The notes beneath the pieces are model-generated. The model was not told where the DNA came from. It ran no database searches and saw only the letters and a program-made list of their open reading frames with translations. The translations under genes and the position numbers were made by a program. A DNA stretch of 64,000 nt from Molossus alvarezi (taxonomy: Eukaryota; Chordata; Mammalia; Chiroptera; Molossidae): positions 60,845,001 to 60,909,000 of the forward strand of contig CM073887.1 of NCBI GenBank assembly GCA_037176705.1. Direction: 5' to 3'. Of the stretch, positions 35,501 through 47,500 are shown piece by piece; the first letter of the stretch is position 1; each line of letters opens with the position of its first letter.

Positions 35501-38500
35501 AGTGCCCCCTGATGGGCATGACTGGGAATTACAAAATGGGACATAAGATAAAAAGCCTGCCATAAAAAAATAAGCATTTACCTCAGAAAACTGCCTGCCC
35601 ACAAAGTTTCTTTAAATGGCATTTGTTATTAATTCAGCAAAGTTTTTTAGTGTATATTGGATGATTAGAGCTGCCTTAAATATTTAGAAAGATTAAATCA
35701 GTTTTTAAATTATTAAAAACACCATATATAATTTGTTATATAAAGTGATCTTTATATTATGATCCTTTATATTACTTTTTGGATTCTATTAAAACTTCAG
35801 AAAAAAGAAATGAGATGAAATTTGATATTGTCCTAATTAAACTTGACTGACCTAGATTAGAGTTGGCAGATGTTTTCCTGTGAATTTGCAAGCCAGGCAA
35901 CCTCTCTTGAAAAGACTCAGTTCAGCCATCCTGTCAGAAAAGCAACCTTGGATTATATGTCGAGTGGGTGTGTCTCTGTGCCAATAAAACTTTATTTAGA
36001 AACAGGCCAAGCATGGTGAATATGCCAGCCCCCAGCCAAATGGGCCTTGGGGTCCATCTAGCTCAAGTGTTCACAAATTGGAACTGTTAACTAATGTTGT
36101 TAACTGATGTTGCCCTTTCAGCTGGGCAGGCTTGGCAGGGCGAGCAGTGGGTTTCCCCTTAGCCCCAACCCCATCCCACTCAGTGCATGTCGTAATGTCA
36201 TGCAGCTCCTCCTTTACAAATTGGTGTTTGCACCTATTCTGGCATCTACAAAAAGATGAGAAAGAATTTTCCACTTAAAGTTCTTGGAGTAACTGCATTT
36301 TTAGGTAACTATTCTCCAAAGAAGTTTATAACTTAAGGGAAAAGTTTGGCCTGTAGTGAATGGTAGGAATTTATTATTCTTGTTATAATTATTATAAAGT
36401 AGTAGGTGTTCATGAAAAAAATTATCAATAAGAATATCAAGTATGAAAAATAAATTTCCCTTCATCTCAGTTTCCCAGTCATTGTCCTCAGAATTAAGCA
36501 CCCACAGTCTCTTCTATCGTGTCTCTTAGAAATTTCCACTGCATGTGTAAACAGATGTTTGTCCATTTTTTTACAAAATGGCATCCTGTCTGTTCTGTTT
36601 CTAGTTTGTTTTGTTTTGTTTTACCTAACAAGGTACCAGGTACACCTGTACTCTAGCAGTGAAACACAGACGCAGAGCTCACTCTTACCTGATAGATGCT
36701 ACTGTTTTGTTTGGGTGCAATATGACTTGCTTACCCAACCCACATCTTGGGCCTATAGCACGACTTTTATGTGATGTCTCCATGTCCAGGTTCCATTGTG
36801 GGGTTGGGAACTGGCAATATGGTGGGGTGATTTCGGGGTGCCTCCCTGGCCCTGCCCACATCCTGCAGGAAAGCTGCAGTCTGTCCCACCTTCCTCCACC
36901 TGCTCCAGCTTTCTGACCCATTCACATAGATGCAAATTCTGACTAGATTCTTCCAGAACCATTTTTTGTAAATGTTGCTGACACTCAATAGGTACCCTAC
37001 TTGGGAGAAGCATTCCTAACCTGTTAATAGGTGACTGGTGTAGAGCCTGAGAGTACCAGCGATGAGTCTCCTCTGAGTGATGACACTGCTCATTCATAGA
37101 AAAGAATACAAACTTGGCTGGAAGCCCCTCTCCCACCAAGTGACCTGGCAGTTGTCAACTGCTTCATCTTGCTGCTGGGGCTTTGTGCATGCCAATCCCC
37201 TCATCTCAAATGCTTTTCTCCTCTGTGGTTTACTTGAACACCGGACCCTTACTATCAGTGGTTCACTAGGTAATCTCTACACACCACAGCCCAACTCCAG
37301 TGTTTCACCCTGAGGCTTCCCTCGCCTGTCATAACCCATCCTCCATTATGGCCTTTCGTGACCATTCTTCCAGCCTCGTGGTATTTATTATACTGTCATG
37401 ATCTGGGTACACAGGTCTTTCCCCCAGTAAATGTGAGCATCGCAAAAGCTGTGGTCATCTCACATGTGAACAGAGCCCCTGGCCCATGGCAGACAGTGCT
37501 CTTTCGGTCTGGGGGCCAAGCTAAAGGCAGTTTCGTGCACTTAGACAAAAGGAGAACCAGCACTGATGGGCCTGGTCTTATCTCTCCAATGCTAACCACC
37601 TCCTGTGTTTGTGTCTTTAGTTCACAGGAAATGGGCCCTGTGAAATGAACAGTGTCCAGAAGAGTGAGCACGAGAAGAACCTGGAACACAGCAAAAAGCG
37701 CTCCCGGCCCTCACTCCTCCGTCCTGTGTCAGCACCTGCCAAGGTAACCATCAACATGTGTGTAGATGGACGTGTGTGGATACCCAGCAGCCTGGCCTTC
37801 TCTGTAGATGACCTAGGGAGCAACATTTGCAGGCCCCAAACAGTAGTCCTGGGGCAGGGGGCAGAGTCTGAACTCTGGTCTGGCTTGAAATGCACTGGCT
37901 GTGGGACCTTGGGAAGTCAGCTCACCTCTAAGGGTGCTGTTCATCTGTTCCCCTGGCTCACAAGGTTGTGGTGAGGAATGTTACCTCCTCCTCGAGAGAC
38001 ACATGTAATGCTCCATCTGCACCTTTTCACCATCACGACTCTTTCATGGGCCCTGTGTACGGTGCATGGCATTGCCCTGCTGAGGGCTGAGAGGGGCTGA
38101 GATCTACCTCCTGTTGCACTCATCACCCATGATAGTGATTTTTCTCATTCCATCATTCTTTGTTCATATACTAGGTGACTTAAGAAGGGCTTTCTCTTTA
38201 TCCGTATTTATTTAGTTATCTATGTCAATATGGACTCGGAGTTATAATCAGTAACTATTAGTTTATTTTGATGCCCAAATTGTCCCAAAGTTGGCCAGTG
38301 GGACCCTTTTGGGTTGGCTTCTGTGTCCTCTTGATACATCGCCATCATTCTTCAGGCACTTGGGAGATGGTTTTGTAGCCTCTGTGTTATAGGAGAAGAG
38401 TGTGGATGGTCTTTCTTTGTTGCTAGTGGGAGTGGGTTCATACATTATCTCAAGAAAAATAATTTTCTGAGACTTGTACAGGAGGTTGAGTGATTTTTTA

Positions 38501-41500
38501 TTTGTGTAGAATTACATCTCTGGGTTTTCAGAGTCTCATTTCCCTTAATCCAATCCTGGAAGATGTGCAGCTAGGGACTCAACAAAGCTAGGAGCAAAGC
38601 CAGTATCCAGAGATTTCATTCCATGTAGGAATTGGGTCCGGCACAGATCAGGCTAATTGCAGTCCATTAGTTCATTGTGTGGGGTCCACGTGGCCATGAG
38701 CCCATGTGAGTGAATGCCAGGGAGCCGAGAGAGTGTGTCCTGCAACAAGAGTCCTAACAGACCCAAAAACATGAGAGCAAGAGAGTGAACTCTTTTATTT
38801 AGGGGATTAAATATCTCAAATATCCCTGCGCTTGCAGTGGCCATGCCTACTCTGGCCAATGACCCGCTCCCAGGTGTGAATGATAGGTATCTTCCCTATG
38901 TCACCCAGAACTTTATTGGGCATGCGTCTGTTCTCTCCCTGTCCAGTCCCTTCCCCTGCAGGGAATAAACTGATGGCTTCCTGTTAAACTATAGCTTCCC
39001 AGCAAAGTTGCACAAATGGCATTCCCGTAATATTTGGCCTTCCCTTTGCTCCTTTCCAGTTATGAATAACTGGGTTAATTACAATGGTATCATTAGGAGT
39101 ACAACCAAGTTCAAGTCCTAGTCCATTTTAGCAACAAATATCTTTACAGAGATTTAAAACCTGGGCTTCTTCAGGATCCCACCAGTGCTGTCCTCTTCCT
39201 GTCCCTTTCCTGTCCCCCTCCCATCACAGTCACAACTCAGGCAGGGAAGAGGTTTCTGATATTGTATCTAGGGGCACAGCTCTCTTGCTATTCCAACTTT
39301 ATGATTCTCCCACCTGTTATCAAAAGCCCTAAACTGTCTAGATTTAGCTCCCAGGTTATGGGCGGGGCCGTAGTGTGACCTTCACCCTTCACTAGGTCGT
39401 AGAGTTGGGTGGTTCTGAGATGTTCATCCACAGGGATCCTAGGCAGACCTTATCCAGCACCCAATGACAGATTCTGTCAGAACTCAGTGCTGGCCATGTT
39501 GACTCTGACATAAATAGACAGACGGGCTGCCCATGGGATGCACAGAGCACTTACAGCACGAATTTCTCTCCACAGAAAAAAATGAAACTGCGTGGTACCA
39601 AAGACCTGTCTATCGCTGCCGTGGGGAAGTATGGGACTCTGCAAGAGTTCTCATTCTTTGACAAGGTGACTGGTGGGGCTCAGATGTGCAGGGCAGGAGC
39701 TCCTGGGAAGGGAGCATGTAGGGAGAGGGGAGCTCTTAAGTGGGTCTGGGAGGAGGGGCTGGCACCAGCTTTCACAGTGGAAGGGAGTGTGGACCATCAT
39801 TAAACAGATGGCAGGTAGTGGACAGGAGGTGGCAGAGCTCAGGGTCTGAGCCAGATTTGAGGACACATGTCTGCCACTCCCCAGCTGTGCGACTTTTCTA
39901 AAGTAGGGATCATTCTGGTACTCCCACCCAGGATTAGTGGGCTGAGCCAGCAAGACAGCCCATGCTGTCTGAACTGGAAATTACTGCAAGGAGAGCATTG
40001 CCCTGCAGACCGCAGCCAGTCACTTTAGAGCAAGCCCGTGTTGGTGACTATGTATATACTGATGTCTAAACCAAATAGGCACAGGAGCGAGGGTTGGGCC
40101 CAACCTACAAAGCCTCCTGACTTGCTCTCCCTGCAGGTGCGCAGGGTCCTGAAGAGCCAGGAGGTCTATGAGAACTTTCTCCGCTGCATCGCACTCTTCA
40201 ACCAGGAGCTCGTGTCTGGCTCTGAGCTCCTCCAGCTCGTCAGCCCGTTTTTAGGGTGAGCAACACTGCCCTAGGCTCTCCATATGAGTTCTGTTTCTGT
40301 AAACTCTGTCCACTCTTCTTTGGGCTATTGTTTTTGAAAAATGATAGGTGCTTTTTTTGATACTGTCTTTATGGAAATTGTGAAGATTGTTATAAGTCAC
40401 CGGCAGTAGTAAGAAAGAACACAGACTGCCCCTCTCCCCCCCGTGGTAACATCTGAATTCAGCACCACAACCAGAATGGTGACACTTAGGCAACCCACCC
40501 ATTTTTGCAGGTTTCCCTGTTACGTGTGTGTGTGTGTGTGTGTGTGTCTGTTTACATACAGCTCTATAGCTCTATCACTGGGAAAGGGCGTTTGTCCCAC
40601 CACAATCAAGGTACTCAAGGATCCTTGTACTGACCTTTGATACCCAAGCCTATGTCCCTCCCTCTTCCTGCTCTGGTCCCTGCCCCAAGCCCCTGGCAGC
40701 CATCTCTGTTCTCCATCTCTAACACTTACATGACAAAAGTGTTATATAAATGGAATCATATGATAACCTTTTGGGATCAGTTTTTTCCACGCAGCATGAA
40801 ACCCTGGAGATTCTCTTAATGTAGGCTTTTAAAATTCTAACAACCAGCCCTGGCCGGTTTTGCTCAGCGGTTAGAGTGTTGGCCTGCGGTCCAGAAAGGC
40901 ACGGGTTCAGTTCCCACTAAGGGCACGTGCCTTGGTTGCAGTTTGTCCCGGCCCTGGTTGAATCATGCGGGGGGCAGCCACTCGATGTGCCCCTTTCAGG
41001 TCGATGTTTCTCTCTCTCTCTCCCCCTCTCCCTCCCGCTGTGTCTGAACAAAAAAATGGAAAAATGTCCTCAGGTGAGGATAAAGTAAATTAATTAATTA
41101 AATAAAATAAAATTCTAACAACCAGAAATTACAGGAAGAATGCGAGACTGGAGCATCCCAGCCACCCAAAGAGTAACCCTGTTAGCAACCATGTTCCAGC
41201 ACATCCTGCTGCAGTGTATGGGCTGCAGTGTGTGGGCAGACCCCAGGCTGGGGCAGCCGCTGGGGAGGTGGGGATGTTCTAGGAGGTAAGCTCACACACA
41301 TGGTTAATGCACAGTGAGCTTTGGGAAAGGGGGTTGGCCAGGACCCAGCATTGCAGGTGAGGATCTCCACCATGGGGGAGGAAGACTCTGGAGCAGAGCT
41401 TGGCAAGGGCCAAGGGCTAGAACTACCCACCTCAGGCATTGTACAAAAGAAGCCACAAGCAATGTGTCAGGAAAGGACATCACTGTGCTCATAAAACTTT

Positions 41501-44500
41501 ATTTACAAAGACAGGTGTAGGCAGTTTGGCCAACCCTGGCCTCTTCCAGAAGTCAAGGAACATTGCTGACCCAGCTTCTGCCAGTCTAGGTTGTCTTTTC
41601 CAATGTGTTTCAAGGCCATCCTGCAACTGATGGGGCCTGACTGGTGACAGAGTTTTGAGGGGCAGATTTACTCCCAAGTTGGGACTTGATGCACATCTGA
41701 TGCTAGGTTCTGCCTCTCCTTTCTGACCTTGCATTCTGACCACCTTTAACCACAGGCATCTATGTGGAGCCATCCTGAAATTTCTAGATCATTCCCAGAA
41801 AGCCCTAGGGGGGATCAACTTACTATCTGTCTTTATTTCTGAAGGAAATTTCCAGAACTCTTTGCACAATTCAAGTCCTTCCTGGGGGTGAAAGAGCTGT
41901 CATTTGCTCCACCCATGAGCGACAGATCTGGGGATGGAATAAGCCGGGAAATCGACTACTCATCTTGCAAGCGCATCGGATCCAGCTACCGGGCGCTCCC
42001 CAAAACTTACCAGCAGCCCAAGTGCAGTGGGAGGACGGCCATCTGCAAAGAGGTAGCTCCCCAGGACTTACATTGGCTTCTGTGATGCATTGCCTGCCTG
42101 CCCCCCCCACACACACACACACACAAACACCCATTTGCCCTGTATATCAGATGAAAGACTGGATGTCAACCCCCTGAATGGTGAATAAAGGATGTGCTGG
42201 GATGTGGCAAAGCCAAATACCTGAGCAGAGGTGACAGTTTCTTACCCTACTGGCAGTTTTGGTAAGCCATAGAGCCCATGGTGCCAACATAGGGTTTGGC
42301 ACATTCCTCCATTATTTTGACTTAGATTCATTTCTGCTGTGAACCTGCTCTGTCCCAGGCTCACTATCCTCTGTATTTCCATTTAGGCTGACATTTGAAC
42401 ACTTCTTCAGGGTTAGAAGGCAGGCTGTTACTGAATATCCAGAATTCAAGAGTGCCTGCTGGATTCTAGAGTGTAGTCCAGGGATCAGCAAGGAACAGCC
42501 TGTGGACCAGATCCCAGGCCAGAGCTGGTCCACTGGTTGTGTTTGTTAGTAAAGATTTTTTAGCACACAGCCACGCTCATTGGTTTACATATTACCTGTG
42601 GCTGCTTTACTAAGACTAAGGCAGAGTTGAATAGTCCCAACAGACTGCATGGCTCGCAAAACCTGAAATACTTAATATCTGGCTTTTTACAGAGAAAGTT
42701 TGCTGACACCTGAAATAATATGATTTGTTCACTTGATCAAAGTCATGTTTCTTAACACTAAAGTTTACTGCTTGTATGATAAGGGAATATTACTTCTTGT
42801 ATCTTCTACACTGGATAATACAGTAAACAGTTCTGGTCACCAGATCTTGGCACCTGGGTAACAGCATTTTCTCTTGGTGCAGGTGCTGAATGACACCTGG
42901 GTCTCCTTCCCCTCCTGGTCCGAGGACTCTACCTTCGTCAGCTCCAAGAAGACGCCCTATGAGGAGCAGCTGCACCGCTGTGAGGACGAGCGTTTTGAGG
43001 TGCGTATGCGGGTGCTGCAAGGCCCACTGGTGGCCCTGGCCAGGATGGCGGAGACCTGGGGTGTGAGCCTGTCCCCCATCCTCCATGGCACTGCCCTCTC
43101 ACTCTCCCCTGCTCATTTTCCTTTTCGTTCTGGGATGTATCCTGACCCTTAACCCCCTAGTCTCCTCTTGAGTATCAGAGATGCCAGCACTTTCCAATAG
43201 GGGCAGCTCTTTATGGGTCTCCTCTCTGCTTTGCTTTCCTTTGGGCTGGCTAGGCAATGTATTTGAATGTAATTACCTTAATTAAAGTCAGATTAGCTTC
43301 ACCCGGCTGGTGTGGCTCGATGTATTGAGTGCCATTGCATGGACTGAGAGGTCCTGGTTAGATTCCTGGTCAGGGCACATGCCCGAATTGCGGGCTCGAT
43401 CCCCAGTGGGGAGCATGCAAGAGGCAACCAGTAGTGTATCTCTCTCACATTGATATTTCTATCTCTCCTTTTCTCTCTCTCTTAAAAAATCAATAAGTAC
43501 ATATTTTAAAAAATTAGGTTAGCTTAAGTTAATTTTTTGATAATTTTGCTGAGATCATTGTAGATTCCCATGCAATATAAGAAATAACACAGCAATCCAG
43601 GTTCCCTTCTCTCAGTGGATACTGTGACAGCTTATAAATCCCTGTCACAGTATCACCGCTGGGTCAGTGACATTGGCACATCTGCCCAGTTGGACTGTAT
43701 TTGCATGTGCACACCTATGTTTGTGTGTGTATGCGTATGTGGCATATGCATGTGTTGTATTGCGCATGCGCATGTATTCATCTCTGCAGTTTTTCCACCT
43801 TTGGTGGTTCTTGTATCTGCCACTACAGCCAAGATGCTAAATGGCTCCTTACCACTAGGACCCTCTTTCTGTCCTTTGTATCTGAACACCTTCCTCCCTG
43901 CCCCTCCTTGCCCTGACCGGGCAGTACTGACTTGTTCCTTCATCTCTCTCACTGTGACATAAGTGGAATCACATGGTGTGTACCCTTTGAGAAGTGGCTC
44001 TCCTCTGCACATGCCCTGAGAATCATCCAGGGGCCAAGTGTACCATGGGTCCCTTCCTTTTTTTTTTTAATCCTCACCCGAGGACTTTTTTTTCCCATTT
44101 TTTGTTCAGACAGAGTGGGAAGAAGAGAGAGAGAGAAACATCGACGTGAAAGGTACACATTGAGTGGCTGCCACCTGCACAACTCTACCAGGGCCAGGGA
44201 CAGACTGCAACCGAGATACGTGCCCTTAGCAGGAACCGAACCCAGGTCTCTCTGGACCACAGGCCAACGATCTAACCGCTGAGCAAAACCGTCCAGGGCC
44301 CTTCCCCGTTTTTTGCCAAGCAAAAAAAATTCCTGCTCTTTATGCCCGTGAAGAGGGTCAGCCAGCAGTGAGCGGCCCATGGCTCTCAGTCCTTCAGCAC
44401 TGAGTCCTGCATTTGTGGTCCCCTTGGCTGGACCCTCAGCCCAGTAATCAGGCACACTTACTTGGGGCCCCACCTACTAATGCCTGTCATACCCTCTCAG

Positions 44501-47500
44501 ACTTGGACTTTGTTAGCTTTGTCCAAGCATCCCTTCTGCCAGCCCAGGCCCCTCCCCGGGGTCCCATTGACCCCTTCCTGCCTTCTTCTCCATAGTTAGA
44601 CGTTGTCCTGGAGACCAACCTGGCCACGATTCGAGTGTTGGAAAGCGTGCAGAAGAAACTCTCCCGGATGGCACCAGAAGACCAGGATAAGTTCCGGCTG
44701 GACGACTGTCTCGGGGGCACGTCAGAAGTGATCCAACGCCGTGCCATCCATCGCATCTATGGTGACAAGGCTCCTGAGATCATCGAGAGCCTCAAGAAAA
44801 ACCCTGTCACCGCTGTCCCTGTCGTCCTCAAAAGGTTTCCTTGGCTTCTGGCCCCCTGGGAGCTCATTAGTGTTGGTCACAGGTGTCAACCCAAGGCAGG
44901 GGAGCAGGGAGGGGGTGTCACTGGGGCTTCAAGCTGGCTTGCTGGGTTTTTCAATCTTCCTTCATCTTCCTATTCCCCTCTCAAAAGTAGAGCACAGTTA
45001 ACAGTCTTTCGAGCCCTTCGGCCACCATAATTAGATCAAAGTATTAAGAGTGGAACCTATACCACACTTTGCCTTTTTTTTTTTTATCCTCACCCAAGGA
45101 CATTTTTTCCATTTTTTTGTTCAGGTAGAGTGGGAGGGAGGGAGAGAGAGAGAGAGACAGAGAGAGAGACAGAGAGAGAGAGAAACATCGATGTGAAAGG
45201 GACACATCGAGTGGCTGCCACCTGCACGACCAACCAGGGCCGGGGTCAAACTGCAACCAAGGTACATGCCCTTAGCGGGAACTGAACCCGGGTCTCTCGG
45301 GACCGCAGGCCGATGCTCTAACCACTGAGCAAAACCGGCCAGGGCCACACTTTGCCTTTATTTAGTACTATGTTTTAGGAGTTTTTCCATGATGGTGAAC
45401 AGGTATTAATTAAGTGGTTGTCCACAGTTGGGTGCTGTGCTTGGCCCTGGGGTTGCAGAGCTGAGCAAGGCCCACAATCCCTTCCATCGTGGGGTTCACA
45501 GTTGAGCCAACAGCCACACAATATAGTCAGTGGTAGGAGCCAAGACAGGCAGGAGGTTGGTTCCATGGCAGCAATGTTTGAGAAACCATAAAACTGGCCA
45601 CATTGGTCCTCTAGGACCATGGCTTCCTCCTTCCCTCCTTTATTCAACACAGGCCTGGAGCTGGCTGTCACAGTTTGCATTGTAATAGCTAGTCTGTGGG
45701 TGGAAGACAGGCTAGTCCTAATGCAGAGATGACTCAGGTGGGTGTCCCAGTCTGTTCCCACACTGTCTGTGCTGAGCCTCTGTGGCCCCTGCAGGCTGAA
45801 AGCCAAGGAGGAGGAGTGGCGGGAGGCCCAGCAGGGCTTCAACAAGATTTGGCGGGAGCAGTATGAGAAGGCATACCTCAAGTCTCTGGACCACCAGGCC
45901 GTGAACTTCAAGCAGAATGACACCAAGGCCCTTCGCTCTAAGAGCTTGCTCAATGAGATTGAGAGTGTCTATGATGAGGTGAGATACTCCTCTGCACTAG
46001 GTCTCCATTTCCCAGTGGTTAGATGAGGTTGGTGGCATTGCCCTCACAGGGCCGTGTAGGGGTGAGGATGGATGTTTCTGTAGCACACAGACTAGGGCTG
46101 CTCGGGTGAGGACGGCAGCAGCTCTGCTGTTGTCAGCTGGTGCTCTTCCCCTCCCCCCCCTCCCTCTGTGGGCTTCGATGGACCTTCTTTCAGATGCCTA
46201 ACAGCTTTCCTTCCTCCACTGCCAGTGTGTGCCAGGCAGCATCATAACCCCAAGAAGGAACGTCCCATATAACCCTGCTCACAGACCATCCTGTGCAGTA
46301 CCATTACCCAAATTTTAGCAATGAGGAAACTGAGTCACAAGAGGTGGCAGCTTGCCAAGGCCAATCACAGGAGACCAGAGCTCTGGACCCTAGGGTTTCA
46401 CCTCTAGCAGCTGCACCGTGCCCTCATGCCAGTCTTGGAACATTTAGGCTCATGGGCCCTGAACCACATAACTGAGGAAGGGCTGGGCTCTCAGACTCCG
46501 AGAATCTGGACCTTTGAAAAATGCATGCAGGAAAAGGCCTGGCAGCAAGATGGAAGCCACTGGAGTGGCAGAGCACCAAGGAGGGGTGCTGCCCCAGGCT
46601 GTGCCCAGGAGACAGAGCAACATCCATGACTGAGCACTTGCCTGGGCAGGGTCACTTTTATTCTTCACGTAAGCAGCAAGGTCATACCTCCTCTTACAGT
46701 ACAGAGATTGGAGGCAGAGAAGCCAGGCCACTGCGAGGTGTTTTGCCCAGAGTGCATACTCTTTTGCATAACTGTGGAGAGCACTTAGGGCTGCGGCCCT
46801 GACACCTTTCCCTTCAGCCTCCCTCTCCCTGGGGTACCCTAACCACTACAGGGCTCACCCCTTGGTCCCCAGCCCTACCCTTCAGCCTGTCTAACCTCCT
46901 CACTTGAGTCCTCAGGTGGGGCTCGAAGCCTGGAACCTCCCCCCCACCCCATAAATCTGGGACATTGTCAAATTGGGGGTGATGATATAGCCCAACAGAC
47001 CCACCACTGACCACTGAGTCCTCGACTCTTCTCTCTCTCTTTTTTTAATCCTCACCCGAGGACATTTTTTCCATTTTTTGTTCAGATAGAGTGGGAGGGA
47101 GAGAGAGGAAGAGAGAGTGTGAGAGAAATATTGATGTGAAAGGGACACATCGAGTGGCTGCCACCTGCACCAACCCATCCAGGGCTGGGGACAGACTGCA
47201 ACCGAGGTACGTGCCCTTAGCAGGAACCGAACCCGGGTCTCTCTGGACCACAGGCCGACGCTCTAACTGCTGAGCCAAACCGTCCAGGGCTCGACTCTTC
47301 TCCTGGGAGCAGAGGGGAAAGGAGTGTTTGGCTGATGAGTGGCAGAGCAGAGTGGGAGGCTCCAACTCTATTTCCTTCCAGTCACTAGTTCTATTTGAGG
47401 AACAGTATCCCCTTACCCCTGCCCTGCCCTCAGGAGGTCCTACCTACAGGGATGGCATCCACACATATTTTCTCGAGAGTCTGGGTGTCTCCCACTGTGC

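Larger units (their letters stand above)
33976..37620 (+). other. SIN3B intron 5, distal part
   Basis: No coding exon was recognised. Contains an antisense MIR-like remnant (about 34490-34600), a hAT-like 'ccaataaaactttattta' copy (35855-36060, plus) and an L2 3' region (about 37130-37500). The remainder is unassigned. Confidence 0.45.

Noticed and set aside
38653..38859. Minus-strand 68-codon frame in the putative LTR
   Set aside because: Too short and without similarity I recognise. It lies across the U5/R-like part, which is non-coding.
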